Shown piece by piece: positions 43,482-51,425 of a stretch of 64,000 bases of DNA. Source of the stretch: Pseudobutyrivibrio sp. ACV-2 (GTDB lineage Bacteria; Bacillota; Clostridia; Lachnospirales; Lachnospiraceae). The stretch lies in assembly GCF_900107545.1 (NCBI RefSeq), contig NZ_FNQZ01000006.1, forward strand, positions 124,001 to 188,000. The letters are read 5' to 3'. The translations under genes were made by a program, and so were the position numbers. Under the pieces are notes generated by a model that saw nothing but the letters and a program-made list of their open reading frames with translations, did no database searches and had not been told where the DNA came from. How positions within the stretch are numbered: the first letter of the stretch is position 1; every line of letters begins with the position of its first letter.

Positions 43482-45164
43482 TTATAAAGATTCAATATAA
43501 AAATCCATGTATTTCATTCGCTCTATTACATAGTATCTAAAATCATCTAGCTTTACAGTAGAGTCGTAGTAGTTGCCATCAGGCCAGCGAGCCATGGTGC
43601 GGTCAAAAGCACCGGAATCATATATATCTGATTCATACTGATCAATCATGGAAACGAGGTTTTGATCAGATAATACAGATTCTCTTAAAACTACGTATCT
43701 GGCTTTGACTTGATTGATGATTTCTGTGTCACCACAGTTGATTAAAAATGGTACAGCCCCCCAATCGATAGTCAGGTCGTAGTCGATAGGATTGTAGTAG
43801 GAGCTTATCCCGTGATGACCTTCCCCGTCAACATATCTGTTCCCCCAGGTTTGATCCATATCCCATGGGGAAAAAAGGAGTTTGTATCCTTCGTACCCGG
43901 TTTCAGATAGTTTGGTGGCGGCATACAGGTTTTTTACTCCCGAACCATAAATGTTGTCAACCGCCTGAGTAAGCTTGTAGAATATCCATAAATCAATGGA
44001 ATTATCAGTATCCACGCTTTCACGAATGGTGTAAGGGTCGTTGGAATAGGCCATATTGTAATACAGCTGATGCAAAATACTGTAGCTTAATTCAGAACCG
44101 CTTTTAACAGTATATCCAGGCAGCCATAAAAGGTCGGGATTATCATCCATAGGCTCCAGGTCCAGGGCAAATTCGGTTTCAGACCAGTCGGATTTTTTGA
44201 ATAAAGCTTCTCCGGTGGAGATATTAAAAGATTTATTATCAATAGGGTAAGTCAACGCATACAGGCCGTGATATCTTCCATTAAAGAACAACTCCACATA
44301 TTTATACTGGTTTGATGCAGTCGCGCCCCATTCGTTGTTTTCCGATGACATCTGTCGCCACAAATTCATGGAAAACACAGTTCTGATTTTTTCATAATCC
44401 GAATATGCGGAATATAATATCCAATCGTCGTCGGTTCTAAGGCCCAATAGATTCATATTTTTAGAGTCACCGAAGTTGTTGGTTGAGTCTAAAAGAGTTA
44501 TGCGATAACTTTTTTGTGGAAAATCAACAGTGGTGCCGCCACGACGATGAATCTTGAGCGCTGTGTTTGTTGTTCTTTTGCTGGAATCGAAATCGTCACG
44601 GTTATCATACAAGGTCATATATCCCGGAGCGTAATCCAATATATCGTAGGTCTCGTCTAGATCTAATTCTAGAGCAGTATCCACTGAAATGGAAATATTC
44701 ATAAGCGGAAGATTAGTGACAACAAAATTTGAAACACTTATGGAATCTTTATTGTAAAGTATTAGCTTTGGTGCGTCGTTATTTAAAATGGCGGCGTGGA
44801 TGAAATTGCCCTTTAATGCTTCATCATAAGGATAGGTATCATTTTCGATGTGAAGAGTTTCCTTGCCAAAGTCGTTGCCATCAATGTGAGAATAGTAAAA
44901 GCTATTATCGATTACATCATATATAAGTTTTTCATCACCAATATATATTTCAGTAGTCAGGGGCGTTTCAGAAGGAATATTATATTTGGTCAGGGAATCA
45001 AAACGTCTTTGCGTAATGAAAATCTTGGAAATGGTATATTCCGGGGAAACTCTTGAAGAAGTCACAACGATAACCCAGGCGCAAATGGCCATAACAATAA
45101 TAAAAATTATGGAAAGGATGCGGTGAGTTAGGTTGATAGTAATGAGGTCTTTTATTCGTTCCAT
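43482..45164 (-). CDS. CotH-like kinase family protein
   Basis: CotH-family proteins are secretory-pathway kinases, known for phosphorylating spore coat proteins in Bacillus. One transmembrane helix lies at residues ~15-37, so the domain would be outside the membrane. The CotH core starts near residue 200 (L-K-I-H-R-R-G-G-T-T, P-Q-K-S-Y-R-I, then Y-H-G-L-Y-A-L near 305). The M-D-Q-T-W-G-N motif near 445 is the metal site (M-D-x-x-W). In clostridia it is often found, as here, beside VTC and DUF4956 genes. No spore genes lie near. Confidence 0.88.
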   Translation of the reverse strand: MERIKDLITINLTHRILSIIFIIVMAICAWVIVVTSSRVSPEYTISKIFITQRRFDSLTKYNIPSETPLTTEIYIGDEKLIYDVIDNSFYYSHIDGNDFGKETLHIENDTYPYDEALKGNFIHAAILNNDAPKLILYNKDSISVSNFVVTNLPLMNISISVDTALELDLDETYDILDYAPGYMTLYDNRDDFDSSKRTTNTALKIHRRGGTTVDFPQKSYRITLLDSTNNFGDSKNMNLLGLRTDDDWILYSAYSDYEKIRTVFSMNLWRQMSSENNEWGATASNQYKYVELFFNGRYHGLYALTYPIDNKSFNISTGEALFKKSDWSETEFALDLEPMDDNPDLLWLPGYTVKSGSELSYSILHQLYYNMAYSNDPYTIRESVDTDNSIDLWIFYKLTQAVDNIYGSGVKNLYAATKLSETGYEGYKLLFSPWDMDQTWGNRYVDGEGHHGISSYYNPIDYDLTIDWGAVPFLINCGDTEIINQVKARYVVLRESVLSDQNLVSMIDQYESDIYDSGAFDRTMARWPDGNYYDSTVKLDDFRYYVIERMKYMDFYIESL

Positions 45165-45224
45165 AAAATCGAAAAGGTTTGCCTTTCTAATTAAAGATTA
45201 TTATGATGTAATAGTGTAAATTCC

Positions 45225-45255
45225 TTGATATCATTATATCGATATGGTTTATAAT
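45225..45255 (+). promoter_or_regulatory. Candidate sigma-A promoter for the VTC gene
   Basis: TTGATA at 45225-45230 and a perfect TATAAT at 45250-45255; the spacer of 19 bp is longer than ideal. It lies 25 bp before the GTG start at 45281, in the divergent region. Confidence 0.45.
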
Positions 45256-45280
45256 TACAATTATTTATGTGAGGTGAACA

Positions 45281-45958
45281 GTGGAATATCGCCACGAACT
45301 GAAATTTCTGGTACCAGATATCACTTTGGAAAAAATCAAATACAGATTAAGTCCGTTTATGGAAACTGATGAGCACCATGACTCAGAGTACTATACCATA
45401 CGCAGTCTGTATTTTGACGATTATTTTGATAAATGTTTAAATGAAAACAGAGCCGGCACAGACAACAGATTCAAGTACCGCATACGCTACTATTTGGACA
45501 ATCCAGAATATATTAATCTTGAAAAGAAATACAAGCTGCGAGGCATGACAAAAAAGGATTCAGAAACTATTACAGCCTCTCAAGTGAATGGCTTTTTACA
45601 GGAAACTGCTGACGTGACAGACGGTAAACTTGCCACAGAATTATTTGCGGCAAATCTAAAATCAGGTATGCAACCAAAATGCATTGTGGAATATGACAGA
45701 TGTGCATTTGTGGAGCCGGCGGGCAACGTGCGAATTACTTTTGACAAAAATTTAAGGGGCAGTACGGAAGTTGAACGTTTTTTTGATACATCCGAAGAAT
45801 TTCCTATCCCTGTCATGGAACCGGGGTGGCACATTTTAGAGGTTAAATACGACGAATTTTTGCCGAGACATTTGCTGCAGCTGGTGGATATCAACAATCT
45901 CCACAGACAGTCATTTTCAAAATATGCAATGGTTAGAGAGGAACTAAAAATAAGATGA
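45281..45958 (+). CDS. VTC-domain polyphosphate polymerase-like protein
   Basis: The VTC domain forms polyphosphate from ATP in yeast; the bacterial enzymes are less known. Here the 225-residue protein starts at GTG (45281; GTGAGGTGA upstream) and shows the basic tunnel motifs: Y-R-H-E-L-K-F near residue 3, S-L-Y-F-D-D near 45, F-K-Y-R-I-R-Y, and L-E-K-K-Y-K. The C-terminal H-I-L-E-V-K-Y-D-E carries the metal Glu. It overlaps the DUF4956 gene by 4 bp (ATGA). Confidence 0.9.
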   Translation: MEYRHELKFLVPDITLEKIKYRLSPFMETDEHHDSEYYTIRSLYFDDYFDKCLNENRAGTDNRFKYRIRYYLDNPEYINLEKKYKLRGMTKKDSETITASQVNGFLQETADVTDGKLATELFAANLKSGMQPKCIVEYDRCAFVEPAGNVRITFDKNLRGSTEVERFFDTSEEFPIPVMEPGWHILEVKYDEFLPRHLLQLVDINNLHRQSFSKYAMVREELKIR

Positions 45959-46629
45959 GCTTTTCAGATATTATCAAAAAATCAGTATTAGAGGGCTTTG
46001 CAGCAGCGGATATGTCCGCAACCTATATATCAGCTGTAATGCTTGAGACATTTCTTATAGCACTATATATATTCTTTGTTTACAGATTCTTTACCAGAAG
46101 TACTTTTTACAACAGAAATTATGCCGTATCCATGTCAGTTATTTCTCTTGTAACTGCAGGAATTATTCTTGCCATGCAGTCTAATCTGGTTATCTCGTTA
46201 GGTATGGTTGGTGCGCTTTCTATCGTCAGATTCAGAACTGCCATCAAGGAGCCTATGGATTTATTATTTTTATTTTGGTCCATCGGAATAGGTATTGTAA
46301 CAGGCGCAGGACTTTTCAAGCTGGCAGTTATCATGTCGATTTTTATCACAATAGGAATCGTTGCCTTTAATATGATTCCAGCCATTTCATCACCGGAACT
46401 TCTGGTGTTAAAGGTGGAAAATCCAGAGACTCAGCAGAGTGCAATGGAGATAGTAAAAAAATATACCACAGCCCATAAGGTTGATTCAAAAAGCTCCACA
46501 AAGGGTTCAATCACTATGGTTATAGAGATAAAAACAAAGGAAGGCAGCAAGCTTGTAGACGAGATCACAGGAGTGACAGGGGTGATTTCAGCCACTCTAA
46601 TGAAGCATGAGGGAGAGGTTAAATTCTAA
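45955..46629 (+). CDS. DUF4956 membrane protein
   Basis: A 224-residue protein with four transmembrane segments in the first ~145 residues and a soluble C-terminal domain. The conserved S-L-G-M-V-G-A-L-S-I-V-R-F-R-T-A-I-K-E-P stretch (residues ~82-101) marks DUF4956. It always seems to travel with VTC and CotH genes; the trio may form a membrane system for polyphosphate or surface phosphorylation. The function is unknown. Confidence 0.88.
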   Translation: MSFSDIIKKSVLEGFAAADMSATYISAVMLETFLIALYIFFVYRFFTRSTFYNRNYAVSMSVISLVTAGIILAMQSNLVISLGMVGALSIVRFRTAIKEPMDLLFLFWSIGIGIVTGAGLFKLAVIMSIFITIGIVAFNMIPAISSPELLVLKVENPETQQSAMEIVKKYTTAHKVDSKSSTKGSITMVIEIKTKEGSKLVDEITGVTGVISATLMKHEGEVKF

Positions 46630-46744
46630 ACTCTTATTGATAAAAAGTTGAAATTAACTCTATTGACTTTTGGTGGGATAAAAGCTAAGGTCAATAATAA
46701 AATGATAGATTTATTTGAGCTTCTATTTATTAAGGAGGAAGACT

Positions 46745-47386
46745 ATGAACAATATATTAGTTATTGGCGCTCATTTTGATGACGCAGAACTTGGAGCAGG
46801 TGGAACAATGGCAAAGTACATTGCCATGGGTAAAAATGTATATAAAATCACATTGACAGATACAGAAGTAAAGTCAGACCTTATGGATTTGGACATCAAG
46901 ACTGAAACAGGTCGCGAAAACAGTGCGAATGCCTGCAAGGCCCTTGGTGTTAAGGAATTGGAGTTCCCAGCAGCCAAATATGGCAATCTTGAATATTCAC
47001 AGGAAACAATGCAGAATCTTGAGAAAATCATCTCTGAGTATGACATTGATACATGTATTTTCCATTTCAAAGAGGATTACAACACAGACCACCTTGCAGC
47101 TCATCAGATTTGCTACACAGCTGCAAGACATTGCGACAATCTTTTGATGTTCCAATCAAATCCATACATCATTGGTGAGTCATTCTATCCAAATGTATTC
47201 GTAGACGTATCTGATTTTGTTGAAAAGAAGCGTGCAGCACTCCAATGCTATGAGGCTGCCCACAACAGACAGGGAAACCTTTTTGAGACAAATATCGAGC
47301 GCAACAAAATCTGGGGCTATGGTAACCACTGCCAGTACGCTGAAGGCTTCGTAGCTGTAAAGCTAAAGCTTGAAGAGCACAAATAA
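46745..47386 (+). CDS. PIG-L/LmbE family N-deacetylase
   Basis: Zinc enzymes of this family remove N-acetyl groups from GlcNAc-type substrates. The ATG at 46745 follows AAGGAGG. The zinc motif A-H-F-D-D-A-E-L-G is at residues ~9-17, and the second histidine site N-T-D-H-L-A-A-H near residue 111. In this place it may deacetylate a sugar so that another acyl or amidino group can be added; in C. jejuni and Legionella similar steps occur in nonulosonic modification. Length 213. A terminator follows. Confidence 0.9.
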   Translation: MNNILVIGAHFDDAELGAGGTMAKYIAMGKNVYKITLTDTEVKSDLMDLDIKTETGRENSANACKALGVKELEFPAAKYGNLEYSQETMQNLEKIISEYDIDTCIFHFKEDYNTDHLAAHQICYTAARHCDNLLMFQSNPYIIGESFYPNVFVDVSDFVEKKRAALQCYEAAHNRQGNLFETNIERNKIWGYGNHCQYAEGFVAVKLKLEEHK

Positions 47387-47403
47387 ATATTTCTACAATA
47401 TGG

Positions 47404-47435
47404 AGACGGGCTATAGCTCGTCTTCTTTTATTTTT
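47404..47435 (+). terminator. Intrinsic terminator after the deacetylase
   Basis: AGACGGGC (47404-47411) pairs with GCTCGTCT (47416-47423), loop TATA, one G-U pair, followed by a T-rich run. Confidence 0.75.
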
Positions 47436-47503
47436 GTGTATTAGTGGATTTGTAATTATGGTAGAATTGTTACGAAATAGTGAATGAATTATGGAGCCAG
47501 TGA

Positions 47504-48322
47504 ATGAAAGTAGCATTTGGAACAGTAATATACAAGCAGGCAAAGCACTTTTTTAAAGATCTGATGACCTGCGTAGCTAATCAAACTGATATAGATTTTG
47601 ATGTTTTAATAGTAAATGACAACTATTCTAAAGTTGAACTTGAAGATTTAAATATTACTGCAGATATATTTTTAGACCTTGAGCCAAAGCATTGTTCTGT
47701 AGCACAGACCAGAATAGAGATGATAAAGGCGGCCAAGGCGGCAGGTTATGACCTACTTGTGGTGGCAGATGCAGATGATACCTTTGTCAATGCCAGAATT
47801 GAAGAGTATAAAAAAGCGTACGAATTAGACAAATCCTATGCTTTCTACTATAATGAATTGGTTACGGAGAATGGCAGTACTGTACTGGAAAGTATGCCTG
47901 AATTCGTGACAAGCGTTAAAGCTATCTCCCAAAGCAATTTTATTGGCATGGGAACAACAGCGATAAATCTTGCTTTACTTAGTGAGGAATATATTGATTC
48001 CCTAAGTGAAGGCGATTGCCCTGTGTTTGACTGGTATGTTTTCAGCAGACTTCTTATGGATGTGGGTGCAGGAAAGCTGGTTAGAAATGCCGCAACCATA
48101 TATCGCATTCACGATAACAACACAGTCGGCACCAGCCACAATGTGCAGCAGGAGTATCAGGTTAAGCTTACACATTATTTCAATTTAGCTAAACGTTATC
48201 CATACTTTAAGTATCTTTATGACGAATTAAAGGATTTGGATATTAATAAAATAGACACAAGCCAAAGTCACAACGGCTATTGGTGGAGCAACATAATTAT
48301 GGAGGATTCCTATGAGATTTAA
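47504..48322 (+). CDS. GT2-like glycosyltransferase
   Basis: A 272-residue GT-A-type protein. It starts K-V-A-F-G-T-V-I-Y-K-Q-A, with the A-D-A-D-D-T-F metal site near residue 90 and a later R-I-H-D-N-N-T-V-G motif near residue 205 (usual 'R-x-H-x-x-N' end of GT2). The stop overlaps the start of legI by 11 bp, so this may be the transferase of the nonulosonic acid or a partner. Its small size fits a cytoplasmic enzyme with one domain. Confidence 0.75.
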   Translation: MKVAFGTVIYKQAKHFFKDLMTCVANQTDIDFDVLIVNDNYSKVELEDLNITADIFLDLEPKHCSVAQTRIEMIKAAKAAGYDLLVVADADDTFVNARIEEYKKAYELDKSYAFYYNELVTENGSTVLESMPEFVTSVKAISQSNFIGMGTTAINLALLSEEYIDSLSEGDCPVFDWYVFSRLLMDVGAGKLVRNAATIYRIHDNNTVGTSHNVQQEYQVKLTHYFNLAKRYPYFKYLYDELKDLDINKIDTSQSHNGYWWSNIIMEDSYEI

Positions 48323-49361
48323 TTATCAGGATATGGTATCAGGTGGCAAAAAGCCATACGTTATTGCAGAGCTTGGAGCTAATCACAATGGTGATATGGA
48401 GCTTGCCAAGACAATGATCAAGACAGCAAAGGAGTGTGGTGCTGACTGCATCAAGCTTCAGTCTTTCACAAAGAGCAATGTATTTTCAAAGAAGAATTAT
48501 GAGGACAACTTCTTCCTTGGAGATGATTATAGAAACAGAACAGACTACACATTAGAGTCTATCGTAGAGGCTTACGCTCTTTCAAAGGAGCAGCATCACG
48601 AGCTCAAGGCATATTGTGATGAGCTTGATATCGATTTTACATCTACACCATTTGATAAAGCTGGTGTTGATTTACTTGTTGATGAGCTTCACGTGCCATT
48701 CATCAAGGTTGCATCTATGGACGTTGAAAACGTACCATTCCTTAAGTATATCGGAAGCAAGGGTGTGCCTGTAGTTATTTCTACTGGTCTTACAGGAATG
48801 GATGATGTAGTAAATGCTATCGCAGCAATCGAGGCAGGCGGCTGCAAGGAAATCTGCGTACTTCACTGTGTATCTATCTACCCACCAGCAGACGAGCAGG
48901 TTAACCTTAACAATATCGATATGTATCGCATGGCTTTTGGCTATCCTACAGGATATTCTGATCACACATTTGGCGTGGTTGCACCTATCATGTCTATTGC
49001 TAAAAATGTATGCATCATCGAGAAGCATTTCACAATGGACAAGAACATGAAGGGTTGGGATCACAAGATTTCAGCAAACCCAGAGGAAATGAAAATCATC
49101 TGCGATGCAGCAGAGCAAGGCTACAAGATGATGGGAAGCTTCCGTAAGGTAGTAAACGAGAGCAAGCATCAGCGTGAAGAATACAAGCGTTCAATCGTAG
49201 CAGCTCGTGACCTCAAAAAAGGCCACATCCTTACCGAGGACGACCTCGACTACAAACGCCCAGGCACAGCCATCTCACCAAAATTCTATGAGATGCTCAT
49301 CGGAAAAGAATTAAAGCGCGACATCACCGAAGACGAATTATTCCAGTGGGGCGATTTCTAA
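48312..49361 (+). CDS. legI: Nonulosonic acid synthase (LegI/NeuB type)
   Basis: It condenses PEP with a 6-carbon hexosamine (2,4-diacetamido-2,4,6-trideoxymannose for LegI, ManNAc for NeuB) to form the nonulosonic acid. NeuB domain: V-I-A-E-L-G-A-N-H-N-G-D near residue 17; D-C-I-K-L-Q-S-F; G-Y-S-D-H-T near 218; E-K-H-F-T. C-terminal SAF domain from ~285 (R-S-I-V-A-A-R-D-L-K-K-G). Length 349. GGAGG ribosome binding site. The last ~55 codons are strongly C-ending (about 26 of 31 pyrimidine-ending), next to the hairpin at 49420. Confidence 0.92.
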   Translation: MRFNYQDMVSGGKKPYVIAELGANHNGDMELAKTMIKTAKECGADCIKLQSFTKSNVFSKKNYEDNFFLGDDYRNRTDYTLESIVEAYALSKEQHHELKAYCDELDIDFTSTPFDKAGVDLLVDELHVPFIKVASMDVENVPFLKYIGSKGVPVVISTGLTGMDDVVNAIAAIEAGGCKEICVLHCVSIYPPADEQVNLNNIDMYRMAFGYPTGYSDHTFGVVAPIMSIAKNVCIIEKHFTMDKNMKGWDHKISANPEEMKIICDAAEQGYKMMGSFRKVVNESKHQREEYKRSIVAARDLKKGHILTEDDLDYKRPGTAISPKFYEMLIGKELKRDITEDELFQWGDF

Positions 49362-49419
49362 ATCGTAGCGTGTAGCGTATAAATAAATTTCTATTTCGCG
49401 TAGATATTCACACAACCTA

Positions 49420-49511
49420 GCTGGCAGGTGGCAATTGCTATACCCACTATTTTTGAGAGTATAGTGAAAACGATGAAAAAATAGTGGGTATAGCAATTGT
49501 CGCCTGCCAGC
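49420..49511 (+). promoter_or_regulatory. Long hairpin with conserved 21-nt loop, copy 1 (upstream of legF)
   Basis: The 5' arm 49420-49454 (GCTGGCAGGTGGCAATTGC...) pairs with the 3' arm 49476-49511 over ~35 bp. Two departures, both G-U wobbles on the plus strand. The 21-nt loop (49455-49475) starts GAGAGTATAGTG and ends AACGATG, flanked by T5 and A6. The legF start codon is 24 bases after the stem. Confidence 0.9.
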
Positions 49512-49534
49512 GGAGGATTGAGAAAGAGTAAATT

Positions 49535-50236
49535 ATGATTGCATTTATTCCAGCTAGAGGTGGCTCCAAAGGAGTCCCAGGAAAAAACATAAAAGAAATA
49601 TGTGGCAAGCCTTTGATTGCATGGACTATAGAGGCCGCCAAAAAAGCAAAATGTATAGATAGAGTAATCGTCACCACTGATGATGAAACCATTGCAGCAG
49701 TAGCAAAAGAATATGGTGCAGAGGTCCCATTTATGAGACCAGCGGAGCTTTCAAGCGATACCGCATCAGCTATCGATGTTTATCTTCATGCTACAGAGTT
49801 CGTCATGAATGAAACAGGCGAAAAAATTGATAAGTTCATGGTACTTCTTCCTACAGTTCCTCTTAGAACTGAAAAGCACATAGAAGAAGCTATTGCCCAG
49901 TTTAAAGCGGATGATGCCACTACTCTTATTTCATTTGCAGAAGCCGAGGTCCCAGCCAGCTGGTACCACGTAACAGACGAAAATGGCAGAGTTCATAATG
50001 CAGGCTTTGGCACAGGGGTAACCATGAGCAACCGCCAGAATAATGAGACTTACATAGTCCCAAATGGTGCAATTTACATTTTGGATTATGACCTTTTGAA
50101 AAATAACAGAACCTATTATTGTGATAACACAGTGGCATATATCATGAGTCGTGAGGATTCAATAGACATTGATTATCCTATCGATTTTGAGTTTGCAAAA
50201 TGCCTGATGGAAAAGAGAGTTAATGACACTATTTAG
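49535..50236 (+). CDS. legF: CMP-nonulosonic acid cytidylyltransferase (LegF/NeuA type)
   Basis: It activates the nonulosonic acid with CTP to give the CMP donor. The signature I-P-A-R-G-G-S-K-G-V-P-G-K-N-I is at residues 5-19; T-D-D-E near residue 50; the L-L-P-T-V-P-L-R segment near 108. Length 233, normal. The leader holds a long hairpin (49420-49511); only a weak AAAGAG site is near the start. The next gene overlaps by 14 bp. Confidence 0.92.
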   Translation: MIAFIPARGGSKGVPGKNIKEICGKPLIAWTIEAAKKAKCIDRVIVTTDDETIAAVAKEYGAEVPFMRPAELSSDTASAIDVYLHATEFVMNETGEKIDKFMVLLPTVPLRTEKHIEEAIAQFKADDATTLISFAEAEVPASWYHVTDENGRVHNAGFGTGVTMSNRQNNETYIVPNGAIYILDYDLLKNNRTYYCDNTVAYIMSREDSIDIDYPIDFEFAKCLMEKRVNDTI

Positions 50237-51425
50237 AGCCATAGCCTTTTTGCTGCATTTCACCATAATACCGGTAGCAATAGGCAGACTAATTACATAT
50301 ACTAAAAAAAATCCTGCCGGTAAGAAGCCGGTAGTTACATATTTTGTTGGATGGTTTTCGTCGCTGGGAATTTTTTATGTTTTATGCTCAGTGCTTGAGT
50401 GGCATCAATATTGGAATACTTTTGACAAACCATTTACAGGTTCTTTTTCAGCATTATGTATTTCCTATTCATTTATAACTATGTGTATGTGTCTTGGTTG
50501 GGTGAAAAAGGATTTTGCCCAAATAAAATTGGCACTAAGCAAGCTTAAAAATGTACCAAGTTGGATAGGTCAAAAATTAAATCGTGGTATAAAGGATAAA
50601 ATATATAAAATCTTATATACCGCAGTATTTGCAGTTATATTAGGTGTTCAGTTATATTTTGCCTATGGATACCAAGTGGGAGAATGGTCATATGACGATT
50701 ATGACTATGTAGTAAATAGTCAGGATACTATAACTACAGATACGATAGCATACGTAAATTATATTACTGGCGAAATGCCATTTACTGCAGATAAAAGAGC
50801 TGTTGTAGCATGGCCTACTTACATTGCATATTTGGCTAAAATATCAGGATTTGAAGTTGCCACTATATGCCATACTATAATGCCTGTTATATTGCTTTTG
50901 GTAGCGTATTTTGCATTATATTATATGGCTATGTTCCTGTTTGAAGAATTTGAAAATCGTATGATTTTCATGAGTTTGTTGGCTTTTACTTTTATGTTTG
51001 GTTTTTATTCGCACAGTTCATTGACATTTAGATTGCTAGGTACTCTATGGCAGGGTAAGGCGGTTCTTGGAGCTATAGCATTGCCTTTCTTTATGATTTA
51101 TTTATTTGATGAATATAAGAGTGACATTAAAAATACAAACGCTGTTCAGATTGCGCTAGTTTCGCTAGGAATTAGCTCGTTAAGCAGTATGGGATTGATT
51201 CTCTTACCATGTCTTGATATGAGTGTCTGGTTTGTTATGTGCATTTACCATAGACGTATTTACGGATTGAGATATTTAGTTGCCAGCCTATTTGGTGTTA
51301 TCTATTTATACGTATTTTACATACTTATGAGTATGCTGATTCAGGATATGGCGGGAGTTACTAGAATTTTTCATCGTGGGAAAGATATTAACTGGTGGTA
51401 TAGATGGTTTGGAACGAATTTCTAA
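50223..51425 (+). CDS. Polytopic membrane protein, probably N-terminal part of a split gene
   Basis: A 400-residue protein with about ten transmembrane helices and D-D-Y-D-Y in the first large loop (residue ~158), like GT-C or DUF6077-type proteins. It ends abruptly after W-W-Y-R-W-F-G-T-N-F, and the next frame (51404) continues with more helices and the expected soluble end. So either one gene is split by a frameshift at about 51404-51425, or the two are coupled genes. A sequencing error could do the same. It overlaps legF by 14 bp. Confidence 0.6.
   Translation: MTLFRAIAFLLHFTIIPVAIGRLITYTKKNPAGKKPVVTYFVGWFSSLGIFYVLCSVLEWHQYWNTFDKPFTGSFSALCISYSFITMCMCLGWVKKDFAQIKLALSKLKNVPSWIGQKLNRGIKDKIYKILYTAVFAVILGVQLYFAYGYQVGEWSYDDYDYVVNSQDTITTDTIAYVNYITGEMPFTADKRAVVAWPTYIAYLAKISGFEVATICHTIMPVILLLVAYFALYYMAMFLFEEFENRMIFMSLLAFTFMFGFYSHSSLTFRLLGTLWQGKAVLGAIALPFFMIYLFDEYKSDIKNTNAVQIALVSLGISSLSSMGLILLPCLDMSVWFVMCIYHRRIYGLRYLVASLFGVIYLYVFYILMSMLIQDMAGVTRIFHRGKDINWWYRWFGTNF

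Noticed and set aside
43482-45164. Spore coat protein CotH implying a sporulation locus
   Set aside because: The kinase family is wider than spores; the neighbours are VTC and DUF4956 and no coat genes exist here.
49420-49511. Invertible promoter (phase variation) flanked by inverted repeats
   Set aside because: The sequence between the arms is only 21 nt and has no promoter; recombinase genes are absent; and G-U bias points to RNA.
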